Positions 24,839 to 34,333 are shown, counted from the first letter of the stretch. The stretch is 64,000 bases of DNA from Corynebacterium frankenforstense (GCF_030211955.1 NZ_JASODI010000003.1:62001-126000); one strand, 5' to 3'. Made by a program: numbers and translations. Notes: generated by a model from the sequence alone, not told the origin.

Positions 24839-25672
24839 ATGCACGGTATTGATGCTCGACGGGTGCGCACCCGCCATCTCGCCCAGGCCAAGGCCCAGGG
24901 CACCAAGATCACGGCCCTGACCAGTTATGACGCCCTGACGGCCGCCATCTTCGACGAGGCGGGCATCGACCTGCTCCTCGTCGGGGACTCGGCGGCCAAC
25001 GTCGTGCTCGGCCAGGACTCCACGCTGGGGATCACGCTCGAGGAGATGATCACCATGGCGCGCGCCGTCGCCGGCGCCGCGAAGCGCGCATTCGTCGTCT
25101 GCGACCTGCCCTTCGGCAGCTACGAGGAGTCCGACGCCCAGGCGGTCGCCTCCTCGGTGCGCCTGATGAAGGAGACCGGCGTCGCCGCCGTCAAGATCGA
25201 GGGCGGCGTCGAGATGGCCCCGACCATCCGCCGCATCGTCGACGCCGGCATCCCCGTCGTCGCCCACATCGGCTACACCCCGCAGTCCGAGCACGCCCTC
25301 GGTGGCCACGTCGTGCAGGGGCGCGGCGACGCTGCCGAGCGTCTGCTTGCCGACGCCGCGGCGGTCACCGAGGCGGGTGCGTGCGCCGTGGTGCTGGAGA
25401 TGGTGCCCGCCGAGCTCGCCGCCCGGGTGACCGCCGAGGTGGCCATCCCGACCATCGGCATCGGCGCCGGCGCCGGCTGCGACGGCCAGATCCTGGTCTG
25501 GACCGACGCCTTCGGCCTGGGGCGCGGGCGCGCCCCGCGCTTCGTGCGCCGCTTCGCGCAGCTCGGCGAGGACCTCCTCGCCGCCGCACGCACCTACGCC
25601 GACGAGGTGGAGGCCGGCACCTTCCCGGCCGCCGCCGAGAGCTTCGAGGATTCCAAGGAGCAGAACAAGTGA
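24839..25672 (+). CDS. panB: 3-methyl-2-oxobutanoate hydroxymethyltransferase
   Basis: PanB adds a hydroxymethyl group from methylene-tetrahydrofolate to 2-oxoisovalerate to give ketopantoate, the first committed step of pantothenate and CoA synthesis. The 277-residue protein shows the TIM-barrel motifs [33 protein letters not shown] (metal-site Asp), [10 protein letters not shown] and [11 protein letters not shown], and the catalytic Glu in VLEMVPAE. Length is normal. Its stop overlaps the panC start by 4 bases. panE or ilvC, needed next, is not in the window. Confidence 0.97.
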   Translation: MHGIDARRVRTRHLAQAKAQGTKITALTSYDALTAAIFDEAGIDLLLVGDSAANVVLGQDSTLGITLEEMITMARAVAGAAKRAFVVCDLPFGSYEESDAQAVASSVRLMKETGVAAVKIEGGVEMAPTIRRIVDAGIPVVAHIGYTPQSEHALGGHVVQGRGDAAERLLADAAAVTEAGACAVVLEMVPAELAARVTAEVAIPTIGIGAGAGCDGQILVWTDAFGLGRGRAPRFVRRFAQLGEDLLAAARTYADEVEAGTFPAAAESFEDSKEQNK

Positions 25673-26484
25673 GCCCCGTCGTCACCCGTACCCCCGAGGA
25701 GCTGCACGCCGCGCTCGCCGAGCTGGACGGCACCGTGGGCCTGGTGCCCACCATGGGTGCCCTGCACTCGGGCCACGCCTCGCTCGTGGCGAAGGCCGCC
25801 GAGGAGAACGACCACGTCGTCGTCAGCATCTTCGTCAACCCGCTGCAGTTCACCGACCTCGGCGACTGCGACGACTACCGCAACTACCCGCACGACGTCG
25901 ACAAGGACGCCGCCTTCCTCTCCGACAAGGGCGTCGACGTCATCTTCGCCCCCGAGCCGGAGGCGATGTACCCGCAGGGCGTGCCCGAGGTGTGGGTGCG
26001 CACCGGCCGGATGGGCGAGGTGCTCGAGGGCGCCTGGCGTCCGGGCCACTTCGACGGCGTGGCCACCGTGGTGACCAAGCTGATCAGCCTGGTGCGGCCG
26101 ACGCGCGCCTACTTCGGCCAGAAGGACGCCCAGCAGCTGATGATCGTGCGCCGCATGGTCGCCGACCTGAACCTGGGCCCGGAGGTCCGCGCGGTGCCGA
26201 TCGTGCGCGCCGCCGACGGCCTGGCCGAGTCCAGCCGCAACCAGCACCTCTCCCCTGAGGCCCGCTCCCGGGCGCTGGCCCTGCCGCGCGCCCTCGAGGC
26301 GATCGCGGAGGGCACCGACCTGGAGACCGCGCGCGCCGAGCTGGCCGCCGCCGAGGGCGTGGAGCTGGACTACCTCGAGGTCGTCGACCCGGCGACCTTC
26401 ACCGCCGACCCCGAGGGCCCCCTCGCCCTCGGCGCGGTCCGCGTGGGCGGCACCCGCCTGATCGACAACCGCATCCTCGGGTAG
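25669..26484 (+). CDS. panC: pantothenate synthetase (pantoate-beta-alanine ligase)
   Basis: PanC joins pantoate and beta-alanine with ATP to make pantothenate. The 271-residue protein has the nucleotidyltransferase motif [15 protein letters not shown] (HIGH-like), [10 protein letters not shown], the ATP-site YFGQKDAQQ, and [15 protein letters not shown] (KMSKS-like). The GTG start at 25669 is fixed by its GTGA overlap with panB and by homology beginning [11 protein letters not shown]. panD (beta-alanine supply) is not nearby, as is also the case in other corynebacteria. Confidence 0.97.
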   Translation: MSPVVTRTPEELHAALAELDGTVGLVPTMGALHSGHASLVAKAAEENDHVVVSIFVNPLQFTDLGDCDDYRNYPHDVDKDAAFLSDKGVDVIFAPEPEAMYPQGVPEVWVRTGRMGEVLEGAWRPGHFDGVATVVTKLISLVRPTRAYFGQKDAQQLMIVRRMVADLNLGPEVRAVPIVRAADGLAESSRNQHLSPEARSRALALPRALEAIAEGTDLETARAELAAAEGVELDYLEVVDPATFTADPEGPLALGAVRVGGTRLIDNRILG

Positions 26485-26596
26485 GTCATCGGCCGGGACG
26501 GCTGACCGCGCGCCGGTCGCGCTCGTGCCATATCGTGGTGGGGTAATCATCGCCCGCGCGCCGCGGGTGACCCCGAAACGGAAAGGTGGTCGCACC

Positions 26597-27547
26597 GTGG
26601 CCGGCGGACTCGCAGCCCTCCTCGACGACATCTCCGTCATCGCGCGCAACGCCGCGGCCCAGGCCGACGACGTCGCCGCGGCGGCGGGCAAGACCAGTTC
26701 CCGCGCGGCGGCCGTCGTCGTCGACGACACCGCGGTGACCCCGGGCTACCTCAAGGGCGCCTCGCCGGCGCGCGAGCTGCCGATGATCTGGCGGATCACC
26801 AAGGGCTCCCTGGTCAACAAGATCGTCATCATCCTGCCGATCGCCCTCCTGCTCAGCTGGATCGCGCCCTGGGCGCTGACCCCGATCCTGATGTGCGGCG
26901 GCACCTACCTCGCCTTCGAGGGCGCGGAGAAGATCTGGGAGTACCTGCTGGGCAAGGGCCACGGCGCGGCCAGCCACCACGACGAGGGCGGCCGCAGCGA
27001 GGACGACGTGGTCAAGGCGGCCATCCGCACCGACCTGATCCTGTCCGCGGAGATCATGGTCATCTCCCTCAACGAGGTCGCCGACGAGCCGCTGTGGATG
27101 CGCGCGGCCGTGCTCATCGTCGTCGCACTGCTGGTCACCGGCGGCGTCTACGGCGTCGTGGCGCTGCTGGTCAAGATGGACGACGTCGGCGCGCACCTCG
27201 ACCGCGAGTCCGACGGCGCGCTCGCCGCTCTCGGCCGCGGCATGGTCCACGCGATGCCGAAGATCATGACCGTGCTCTCCGTGGTGGGCACCTTCGCGAT
27301 GCTCTGGGTCGGCGGGCACATCCTCGTCGTCGGCGTGGCCGAGTTCGGCTGGCACGCCCCGCACGAGCTGGCCGTCCACCTCGCCGGGCTCACCGACATC
27401 GGCGCGCTGAGCTGGCTGATCGACACCGCCTGCTCCGCCGTCGCCGGCTTCATCGTCGGCTCGGCGGTGGCCGGGATCGTCTGGGGAATCCAGCGCGCCC
27501 GCGGCCGCGGCCACAGCCCGGGAGCGGAGGCGCACGCCCACGCCTGA
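26597..27547 (+). CDS. DUF808 (YedI-type) membrane protein
   Basis: A 316-residue protein with about six spans. It begins AGGLAALLDDISVIARNAAAQ, the conserved N-terminal segment of the family (core LLDDIAxxAK), followed by VVDDTAVTPGYL, ELPMIWRITKGS, and TYLAFEGAEKIWE. Start GTG 26597 follows GAAAGGTGG; the frame is open upstream but homology begins here. The tail is rich in His and charged residues. A TATCGT hexamer at 26531 may be the -10. The family is widespread and its function is not established. Confidence 0.85.
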   Translation: MAGGLAALLDDISVIARNAAAQADDVAAAAGKTSSRAAAVVVDDTAVTPGYLKGASPARELPMIWRITKGSLVNKIVIILPIALLLSWIAPWALTPILMCGGTYLAFEGAEKIWEYLLGKGHGAASHHDEGGRSEDDVVKAAIRTDLILSAEIMVISLNEVADEPLWMRAAVLIVVALLVTGGVYGVVALLVKMDDVGAHLDRESDGALAALGRGMVHAMPKIMTVLSVVGTFAMLWVGGHILVVGVAEFGWHAPHELAVHLAGLTDIGALSWLIDTACSAVAGFIVGSAVAGIVWGIQRARGRGHSPGAEAHAHA

Positions 27548-27601
27548 GGCCCCGCACCGGCGCTAGGCTGGTTCGCAACGGACCCCTACGAAGGAGCATC
27601 C

Positions 27602-28513
27602 ATGAGCAAGATCGTCGTCGTCGGATCGATCAACGCGGACCTCAACACCCGCGTCGCCCGCCACCCGCAGCCCGGCGAGACGCTGATGGCCACCGGCGGC
27701 GGGATCACCGCCGGCGGCAAGGGCGCCAACCAGGCCGTCGCCGCCGCCCGCCTCGGCGCCGAGGTCGCGATGGTCGGCGCCGTCGGCCGCGACGCCTACG
27801 CCGGCCCGGCCACCGAGCTGCTGCGCGACGCCGGGGTGGACCTCGCCGCCGTCGCCGAGACCGACGAGACGACCGGCCTGGCCGTCATCACCGTCGACGC
27901 CGCCGGCGAGAACACGATCCTCGTCGTCGCCGGCGCAAACGGCACCGTCGACGCCGCCGCGGTCGAGAAGGCCCGCGACCTGATCGCCGGCGCCGAGGTC
28001 GTGCTGCTGCAGGGCGAGATCCCCGCCGAGGGCTTCGCCGCGGCCGTCGCCGTCGCCCGGGAAGCGGGCGTGCGCGTGGTGGTCAACCTGGCCCCGGTCA
28101 TCGAGGTCGACCGCGGCGCGCTGCTGGCCGCCGACCCCCTGATGGCCAACGAGCACGAGGCCGGCCTCATCCTCGACCAGCTGGGCGCGGGCATCGACTC
28201 CGAGGACCCGGAGCACCTGGCCGCCGCGCTGCTCGAGGTGGGCTTCAACTCCGTGGTGCTCACGCTCGGTGCGGCCGGCGCGATGGTCGCCGACGCCGAG
28301 GGCACCACGGCGATCCCCACCCCGAAGATCGAGGCGGTGGACACCGTCGGCGCCGGTGACGCCTTCGCGGGCGCCTACGTCGCCCGCCTGGTGGCCGGCG
28401 ACACGATTCGCGACGCCGCGCGCTACGCGGCCCGGGTGGGTGCCTTCGCCGCCACCGGGCGCGGCGCGCAGGCCTCCTACCCGCGCGTCGGCGACGCCCT
28501 GCCGGAGGTCTAG
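27602..28513 (+). CDS. rbsK: ribokinase
   Basis: Ribokinase phosphorylates D-ribose to ribose-5-phosphate. The 303-residue PfkB-family protein has signature 1 GGKGANQAVAAARLG near residues 40-54 and signature 2 DTVGAGDAFAGAYVA (catalytic Asp in GAGDAF) near residue 250. ATG 27602 follows AAGGAG at 7-base spacing, with a TAGGCT -10 at about 27563. It would use ribose released by the nucleoside hydrolase 2 kb downstream, although in C. glutamicum the matching kinase is inside the uridine operon while here it is transcribed separately. Confidence 0.93.
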   Translation: MSKIVVVGSINADLNTRVARHPQPGETLMATGGGITAGGKGANQAVAAARLGAEVAMVGAVGRDAYAGPATELLRDAGVDLAAVAETDETTGLAVITVDAAGENTILVVAGANGTVDAAAVEKARDLIAGAEVVLLQGEIPAEGFAAAVAVAREAGVRVVVNLAPVIEVDRGALLAADPLMANEHEAGLILDQLGAGIDSEDPEHLAAALLEVGFNSVVLTLGAAGAMVADAEGTTAIPTPKIEAVDTVGAGDAFAGAYVARLVAGDTIRDAARYAARVGAFAATGRGAQASYPRVGDALPEV

Positions 28514-28634
28514 AGCGGCGCACCCCTGACCGGCGCGGTTATCGGGGCGGGACACCCGCTCGCTAGCATTGTCACGGTCGACACACCCGGGCTGGGATGT
28601 CGGCCCACGCACTGTCCCCGTCCCGAGGCCCTCC

Positions 28635-29873
28635 ATGACCGCTGCCACCCCCACCCACACCCGGCGGATCGACGCCAGCTGGGCGATCTCCCTGTTCGGC
28701 ACCGCCGTCGGCGCCGGCATCCTCTTCCTGCCGATCAACGCCGGCGCGTCCGGCGTGTGGCCGCTGATCATCGCGACCCTCCTGATCGGGCCGATGACCT
28801 ACTTCTCGCACCGCGCGCTCGCGCGCATGGTCTGCGTCTCCCCGCGCAAGGGCGAGGACATCACCGTCGTCGCCAGCGACTACTTCGGCAACACCGCCGG
28901 CTGGGTGGTCAGCGTCCTGTACTTCGCGGCGATCTACCCGATCGTGCTCATCTACGGGGTGAGCATCACCAACACCGTCGACAGCCTGATCGTCAACCAG
29001 CTCGGCGGTCCGCAGATCAACCGCGTGCTGCTTTCCGGCCTGCTCGTCGGCTCGATGACCCTGGTGATGGTCTTCGGCCAGAAGCTCATGCTCGCCGTGA
29101 CCCAGGTGCTGGTCTACCCGCTGATCTTCCTGCTCGGCGCGATCTCGCTGTACCTGGTGCCCTCCTGGAACCTCGAGGGCTTCTTCGGCGCGCCCTCGCC
29201 CTGGGTGTGGGCCACCGTCGGCGCGATCTGGCTGGTCATCCCGGTGCTGGTCTTCTCCTTCAACCACTCGCCGGCCATCTCGCAGTTCTCGCTGGCCATG
29301 CAGCGCACCCACGGCGGGAACGCCGCCCGGCGCGCCAGCGTCGTGCTCGCGGTCACCGCCACCCTGCTGACCGTCTTCACGATGTTCTTCGTGTGGTCCT
29401 GCTCGCTCGCGCTCGGCGCCGACGGGCTGGCCGACGCCCGCGAGGCGAACCTGCCGGTGCTCTCGCACCTGGCCAACGTCTTCGACAACCCCGTGCTGAC
29501 CCACCTGGCGCCGGTCATCGCGATCGCCGCGATCGTCTCCTCGTACTTCGGCCACGTGCTCGGCGCAAGTGAGGGCGCGGCGAGCATCGTGCGCGGCGTC
29601 GTCAATCGTCCCCTGCCCGAGCGCGGGCTGCAGCTGGGCGTCTACGCGTTCATCTTCCTGACCACGTGGCTGGCGGCGGTGCTCAATCCGGGCGTGCTCG
29701 ACCTGATCGAGACGCTCTCCGGGCCCGTCATCGCCGCGCTGCTCTACCTGATGCCGATGTACGCGATCCGCAAGGTGCCCGCGCTGGCGCCCTACCGCAG
29801 GCACGCCTCCAACGTCTTCGTCGTGGTGGCGGGCCTGGTGGCCATCAGCGCGGTCATCTACGCGATGTTCTAG
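28635..29873 (+). CDS. amino acid transporter of the HAAAP family (serine/threonine SdaC-like)
   Basis: A 412-residue carrier with eleven predicted spans. The N-terminus WAISLFGTAVGAGILFLPINAG is the hallmark of the hydroxy/aromatic amino acid permeases (core GTAVGAGILFLP), and the middle VLVFSFNHSPAISQF is typical of SdaC/TdcC proteins. ATG 28635 has only a weak ribosome site; the longer open frame upstream covers the promoter region, where TAGCAT at 28564-28569 looks like a -10. Serine or threonine uptake is the likely role. It converges with the nucleoside hydrolase, the two stops being 4 bases apart. Confidence 0.85.
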   Translation: MTAATPTHTRRIDASWAISLFGTAVGAGILFLPINAGASGVWPLIIATLLIGPMTYFSHRALARMVCVSPRKGEDITVVASDYFGNTAGWVVSVLYFAAIYPIVLIYGVSITNTVDSLIVNQLGGPQINRVLLSGLLVGSMTLVMVFGQKLMLAVTQVLVYPLIFLLGAISLYLVPSWNLEGFFGAPSPWVWATVGAIWLVIPVLVFSFNHSPAISQFSLAMQRTHGGNAARRASVVLAVTATLLTVFTMFFVWSCSLALGADGLADAREANLPVLSHLANVFDNPVLTHLAPVIAIAAIVSSYFGHVLGASEGAASIVRGVVNRPLPERGLQLGVYAFIFLTTWLAAVLNPGVLDLIETLSGPVIAALLYLMPMYAIRKVPALAPYRRHASNVFVVVAGLVAISAVIYAMF

Positions 29874-29877
29874 ATCC

Positions 29878-30816
29878 TCAGAGCGCCTTGACCGCGTCGA
29901 CGACGAGGTCCCAGAAGCGCCCGTGGTCGAGCTTGACCGCCGCGGAGGTGTGGCAGTCGGCCGGCGCCGGCGCGCGCAGATCCGCGACCGTCATGCCGAC
30001 GGTCAGCTCGCCGCGCAGCTCGACGTCGATGGGCATCTTCTGCGTCTGGACGATGCTCGGGTCGATCAGGTACGCCACGGTGCACGGGTCGTGGACCGGC
30101 GGGTCGTCGAAGCCCTGCGCCTCCCTGTAGGACTCTCGGAAGAAGCCGAAGAGGCCGACGACGAAGTCGCCGACGTCGGTGCCCAGCTCCCGGAAGCGAT
30201 TTTCGACGTCGCGCGTGGCCAGCGCCTGGTGCGTCAGGTCCAGACCGACCATGACCACCGGCCACGGCTCGTTGAAGACCACGTGCGCAGCCTCCGGGTC
30301 GACCTTGATGTTGAACTCGGCGGTCGCCGACCAGTTTCCGGTGTGGTAGCCGCCGCCCATGAGCACGACCTCGCGCACGCGCTCGACGATGCGCGGCTCG
30401 AGGCGGGCGGCCAGGGCGATGTTGGTCAGCGGGCCGGTGGGCACCAGGGTCACGGTGCCGGGCTCCTCGGACATGATCGTGTCGATGATGTAGTTCACGG
30501 CGTGGCCGTCGGCGACCTCGATCTGCGGCTCGGGCAGCTCGAAGCCGTGGATCTCCATGCCGGTCTCGCCGTGGATGTCCCCGGCGACCTCGACCTCGTG
30601 GACGAGGGGGCGGGTCGCGCCGGCGTGCAGCGGCACGTCGGTGATCCCGGCGACGGTCATGACCTGGCGGGCGTTGTAGGTGACCTTCTGCAGGGTCTGG
30701 TTGCCGCCGACGGTGGTCACGCCGAGCAGCTCGATCTCCGGGTTGCCGGCGGCCAGGAGAATGGCCACCGCGTCGTCGTGGCCGGGGTCGCAGTCGAGGA
30801 TGATCTTGCGGGTCAT
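29878..30816 (-). CDS. uriH: inosine/uridine-preferring nucleoside hydrolase
   Basis: A cytoplasmic 312-residue N-ribohydrolase splitting ribonucleosides into base and ribose. The calcium-binding N-terminal motif DCDPGHDDAVAILLA is intact (residues 8-22), as are LVPTGPLTNIALA, LMGGGYHTGNWSATAEFNI and the late PVHDPCTVAYLID with catalytic-site Asp/His. It is 41 bases downstream of the MFS gene with ribosome site GAAAGGGAAAA. The MFS-hydrolase pair matches C. glutamicum uriT-uriH, which makes uridine the best substrate guess. Confidence 0.92.
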   Translation of the reverse strand: MTRKIILDCDPGHDDAVAILLAAGNPEIELLGVTTVGGNQTLQKVTYNARQVMTVAGITDVPLHAGATRPLVHEVEVAGDIHGETGMEIHGFELPEPQIEVADGHAVNYIIDTIMSEEPGTVTLVPTGPLTNIALAARLEPRIVERVREVVLMGGGYHTGNWSATAEFNIKVDPEAAHVVFNEPWPVVMVGLDLTHQALATRDVENRFRELGTDVGDFVVGLFGFFRESYREAQGFDDPPVHDPCTVAYLIDPSIVQTQKMPIDVELRGELTVGMTVADLRAPAPADCHTSAAVKLDHGRFWDLVVDAVKAL

Positions 30817-30857
30817 GGTCTTTTCCCTTTCTGTTTCGGTTCCGGTTCAGGCGGGGG

Positions 30858-32318
30858 TCAGTCGAGTTCCGCGGCGGCCGCGTTGTCGGTCAGCGACTCC
30901 GGCCGCGGGATGAGGAAGGAGGTCAGCAGCGCGGCGACCAGGATCACCGCGCCGGTGAGGATGCCGCCGGAGTAGCCGGCCGCCGTGGCGGCGGTGGTGC
31001 CGTCGGCGCCGGTCTCCGAGAGCGCCGTGAGCACGGCGAAGAGGACAGCGAAGGACAGGCCCGCGCCGAGGTTGAAGGCCGCGGCGTTCATGCCCGGCAG
31101 GTAGCCCGGGTTGTCCGCGGGGCTGAGCACGATGCCCAGGCCGTTGAGCATGATGTTGGAGATGCCGGCGTACGTCACGCCGACGAACACGGAGACCAGC
31201 AGCAGCGTCCAGGGGGCGGTGACCCCGACGACCCACACCCCGAGGAAGAGGCCGGCGACGGTGCCGACCAGGCCGACCTGGAGGATGAGGCGGTAGCCGA
31301 ACTTCGCGGCCAGCGCGCCGGCGACCGGCCCGAAGACCAGGCCCGCGATCGCGTAGGGGGTCAGCGTCACCCAGGACACGGAGTCGGCGTCCATGCCGGC
31401 GCCGACGTTGGCGTCCTGGCCCAGGTTCGGGATCAGGCCGTTCATCACGGCGAAGACACCGGTCATGGTCAGCAGCGTGGTGGTCAAGAGCGCCCAGGTG
31501 CGCCGCTGGCGCAGGTAGTGCACGGGCACCAGCGGGTGGGCGACCTTCTTCTCCACGTTCCAGAAGACCACGGCGCCGGCCGCGCCGACGATGACGAGCA
31601 CCGCGACGAGGAACCAGTTGGCCGCGGCCAGCTTGCCCGCCTCGTTGAAGGCGGTCAGCAGGGCGGCCAGCGCGATGACGGCGGGCAGCACGCCCGCCCA
31701 GTCCATCGGCGGGGTCTCGATCGCGGTGGACTCGCGGGTGCGCAGCCGCACGGCGATCGCGCCGGCGGCGGCGAAGGCGGCCATCACCCAGAAGATCGAG
31801 CGGAAGCCGAGGTGGGAGGCCAACCAGCCGCCGGCGAGGGCGTCGACGCCGGCGATGCCGCCGTTGACGGAGGTGATGATGGCCATCAGCAAGGCGTACT
31901 GGCCTTCCTCGGGCACCTGGACGCGCAGCATGATCAGCGCCATCGGCACCGTCGGGCCCGCCACGCCCTGGATGACGCGGGCGATGAAGAGGACCGTGAC
32001 GTTCGGGGCGAGCGCGGCGAGCACGCAGCCGACCAGCATCACGGCCATCATCCCGACCAGCACGCGGCGCCGGCCGATGAGGTCCGCCCAGCGGGGCAGG
32101 AAGAGGGAGAACAGCGCGGCCGCGGTGAAGAACGCGGTCTGGGTCAGGCCGATCTGGGCGGCGGTGGCGTTGAGCTCCGTCTCCATCGTCGCCAGCGCCG
32201 GCGAGAGCATGGAGGCGTTGAGCTGGAAGGCGAAGACGGCGGTCATCAGCACCGCCACCAGCACGGCGGCCTGGCCTGCCGGCACCTTCGCCGGGGTGGA
32301 CATCTCCGGGGTGGTCAT
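30858..32318 (-). CDS. uriT: MFS transporter, probable nucleoside (uridine) importer
   Basis: A 486-residue major-facilitator protein with 14 predicted spans (DHA2-like length). Motif A is LPRWADLIGRRRVLVG (residues about 70-85) and motif C-like VIQGVAGPTVPMAL follows. ATG 32318 has GAGAAGGGAT upstream; the longer open frame has no ribosome site. It precedes the nucleoside hydrolase in the same direction, the order found in the C. glutamicum uridine operon. Exporters of this family look similar, so import of uridine is inferred from the neighbour. Confidence 0.82.
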   Translation of the reverse strand: MTTPEMSTPAKVPAGQAAVLVAVLMTAVFAFQLNASMLSPALATMETELNATAAQIGLTQTAFFTAAALFSLFLPRWADLIGRRRVLVGMMAVMLVGCVLAALAPNVTVLFIARVIQGVAGPTVPMALIMLRVQVPEEGQYALLMAIITSVNGGIAGVDALAGGWLASHLGFRSIFWVMAAFAAAGAIAVRLRTRESTAIETPPMDWAGVLPAVIALAALLTAFNEAGKLAAANWFLVAVLVIVGAAGAVVFWNVEKKVAHPLVPVHYLRQRRTWALLTTTLLTMTGVFAVMNGLIPNLGQDANVGAGMDADSVSWVTLTPYAIAGLVFGPVAGALAAKFGYRLILQVGLVGTVAGLFLGVWVVGVTAPWTLLLVSVFVGVTYAGISNIMLNGLGIVLSPADNPGYLPGMNAAAFNLGAGLSFAVLFAVLTALSETGADGTTAATAAGYSGGILTGAVILVAALLTSFLIPRPESLTDNAAAAELD

Positions 32319-32397
32319 CTGGGATCCCTTCTCCGGGGCCGTCCCGTGGACACCGCGCGCCGGGCCGGGACGGCAGGGCCCCGCGCGCCGGCGCCGG

Positions 32398-32550
32398 TCA
32401 GCCCGCGTACCAGCGGGGCAGCTCGGCGAAGTCGAGCACGTGCTCCTCGGGCACCTCGAAGGTCTCCTCGAGTGCGTCCAGGTCCTCGTCGTGCGCGGAG
32501 TCCGGCTCAGCTCCGAGCCGGTGCGCACCGTGGTTCCGGTGGTGCTCCAT
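32398..32550 (-). CDS. 50-residue acidic small protein
   Basis: A small soluble protein starting MEHHRNHGAHRLG with a His-rich N-terminus, an acidic middle (DEDLDALEETFEVPEEH) and the end ELPRWYAG. Evidence for reality is a strong GGAGG 5 bases before the ATG, its place 11 bases after the BASS transporter stop, and clear separation from the MFS gene by 79 bases. The His-rich start could bind metal, but this is only composition. No family recognised. Confidence 0.5.
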   Translation of the reverse strand: MEHHRNHGAHRLGAEPDSAHDEDLDALEETFEVPEEHVLDFAELPRWYAG

Positions 32551-32561
32551 GCCTCCGGATC

Positions 32562-33521
32562 TTAGGCCTCCGGCAGGGGGCGGCGCCGCATGAACGCCGC
32601 GTAGATCGCGCCGGTGATGTTGTGCAGCACCGCCGCGACCGCGCCGGGCAGCGCGGCCTCGGACGCGAAGAACCGGGCGGACATGCCCGAGGCCAGGCCG
32701 GCCGACTGGGTGCCGATCTCGGCGGCCAGGGTGCGGTTGACCGTCTCCGGCAGGCGGAAGACCTTGCCGGTCAGGTAGCCCAGCAGGTAGCCCAGCGCGT
32801 TGTGGAGCAGCACAGCGATGAAGACGCCGGCGCCGATGCTGGCCAGCCGCTCCGCGTTCGCGCCGACGGTGCCGAAGACGACGCCGCCGATGAAGACGAT
32901 GGAGACCACCGGCAGGACCGGCAGGATGCGGTCGACCAGGTCGTTGGCCACGGCGCGCACGATCAGGCCGCCGACGACGGGTGCGAGCACGGTCTCGACC
33001 AGGCTGAGCGCCATCGCGCCCGGGTCGACGTCGGTGCGGGTGCCGGAGAGCAGCAGCATCAGGATCGGGGTCATGACCGGCGAGACCAGCGTGGAGACAC
33101 TGGTCATGGCCACGGAGACGGCCACGTCGCCCTTCGCCAGGTAGGCGATGACGTTCGAGGAGGTGCCGCCGGGCACCGAGCCCAGCATCAGCAGGCCGAC
33201 CGCGATGCCCGGGTCGAGGCGCAGCACCTTGGCCACGCCGACGGCCAGCAGCGGCATGATCGCGAACTGGGCGACCACGCCGATGAACACGGGCGCCGGA
33301 CGGGTGACCACGACCTTGAAGTCGGGCAGCGTCAGCGTCAGGCCCATCGAGAACATGATCACGATCAGGAACGCGGTGATGTGGTCGGTCAGCGGAATGA
33401 AGGGCTTGGGGAAGAAGAAGGCGATGGCGGTACCGAGGAGAATGAAAATCGGGAAGCCGGTCACAACAATTCGTGCACTGCGGTTGTCGGTCGCGCGGGT
33501 GTCCAGGTTCGTCTGGGTCAC
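32562..33521 (-). CDS. bile acid:sodium symporter (BASS) family transporter
   Basis: A 319-residue membrane protein with nine to ten spans. BASS features are VIMFSMGLTLTLPDF in the second span, LGSVPGGTSSNVIAYLAKGD (sodium-site crossover, core GGTSSNVIAYL), and EIGTQSAGLASGMSARFF in the second half. Bacterial members import organic acids such as pantoate, pyruvate or 2-keto acids; bile acids are not implied. Start is GTG 33521 after GGAAGGAAGG. It is divergent from the PTS genes. The 50-residue small gene follows immediately. Confidence 0.88.
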   Translation of the reverse strand: MTQTNLDTRATDNRSARIVVTGFPIFILLGTAIAFFFPKPFIPLTDHITAFLIVIMFSMGLTLTLPDFKVVVTRPAPVFIGVVAQFAIMPLLAVGVAKVLRLDPGIAVGLLMLGSVPGGTSSNVIAYLAKGDVAVSVAMTSVSTLVSPVMTPILMLLLSGTRTDVDPGAMALSLVETVLAPVVGGLIVRAVANDLVDRILPVLPVVSIVFIGGVVFGTVGANAERLASIGAGVFIAVLLHNALGYLLGYLTGKVFRLPETVNRTLAAEIGTQSAGLASGMSARFFASEAALPGAVAAVLHNITGAIYAAFMRRRPLPEA

Positions 33522-33685
33522 GGTATTCGCCTTCCTTCCGATGTATCAAGATGTGAGAACGTCTTCCCACTGTATGGATCACACTAGCCCTCGACACCCG
33601 CGCGAAGGACTGGCACGACGCCCTGCGCCAGGCCGGGGACCTCCTCGGCGCCGCCGGCGTCGCCGAGCCCGCCTACACCGACGCC

Positions 33686-34318
33686 ATGATCGCCGGCCTC
33701 GAGGAACACGGCCCCTACATCGTCATCTCCCCCGGCTTCGCCTTCGCCCACGCCCGCCCCTCCGCGGCCGTCCACCGCACCGGCATCGCCTGGCTGAGCC
33801 TGGCCGAGCCCGTCGAGTTCGGCCACGCCAAGAACGACCCCGTGGGCCTCGTCGTGGCGCTCGCCGCCACCGACGACAAGGCGCACACCACCGCCATGGC
33901 CCAGTTGGCGAAGTTGCTGGGCAATTCCCGACGCCGCGCGGCGCTCGACGCCGCGCGCACCCCCGCCGAGCTGCGCGAGGCGCTCGACGCCGCGGCAGGC
34001 GCGGCGTCGTCAAGCAAACAGGAGCACAACACCCACAACAAGATCCTCACCGTCTGCGGCAACGGGCTGGGTACCTCGCTCTTCCTGAAGAACACCCTCG
34101 AGGACGTGCTCGACCGCTGGGGCTGGGCGCCCTTTATCACCGTCGAGGCCACCGACACCATCTCCGCGAAGGGCAAGGCCAAGGAGGCCGACCTCGTGCT
34201 GACCTCCGGCGAGATCGCCCGCACCCTCGGCGACGTGGGCATACCCGTCCACGTCATCGAGGACTTCACCTCCACCACCGAGATCGACGCCGCGCTGCGC
34301 GAGCTCTACGACATCTAG
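33686..34318 (+). CDS. PTS ascorbate-type IIA-IIB fusion, N-terminus without a start codon
   Basis: Phosphotransfer part of an ascorbate-family PTS: IIA with active His in FAFAHARPS, a linker with AAGAASSSKQEHN, then IIB with phospho-Cys in VCGNGLGTS. Homology clearly extends upstream of the ATG at 33686 for about 36 codons (ITLALDTRAKDWHDALRQAG, from 33578), but no ATG, GTG or TTG is in that frame before a stop at 33554. The ATG at 33574 is one base out of frame; dropping one G of 33576-33577 would give ATG-ATC and a normal start. Either a one-base lesion or error, or a rare start codon. The sugar substrate is not known for such corynebacterial systems. Confidence 0.75.
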   Translation: MIAGLEEHGPYIVISPGFAFAHARPSAAVHRTGIAWLSLAEPVEFGHAKNDPVGLVVALAATDDKAHTTAMAQLAKLLGNSRRRAALDAARTPAELREALDAAAGAASSSKQEHNTHNKILTVCGNGLGTSLFLKNTLEDVLDRWGWAPFITVEATDTISAKGKAKEADLVLTSGEIARTLGDVGIPVHVIEDFTSTTEIDAALRELYDI

Positions 34319-34333
34319 GCAAGGAGCCTGCAC

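Noticed and set aside
33553..33570. TGTGAGAACGTCTTCCCAC as a GlxR/CRP site between the BASS and PTS genes
   Set aside because: The second half does not match TCACA; too weak to claim.
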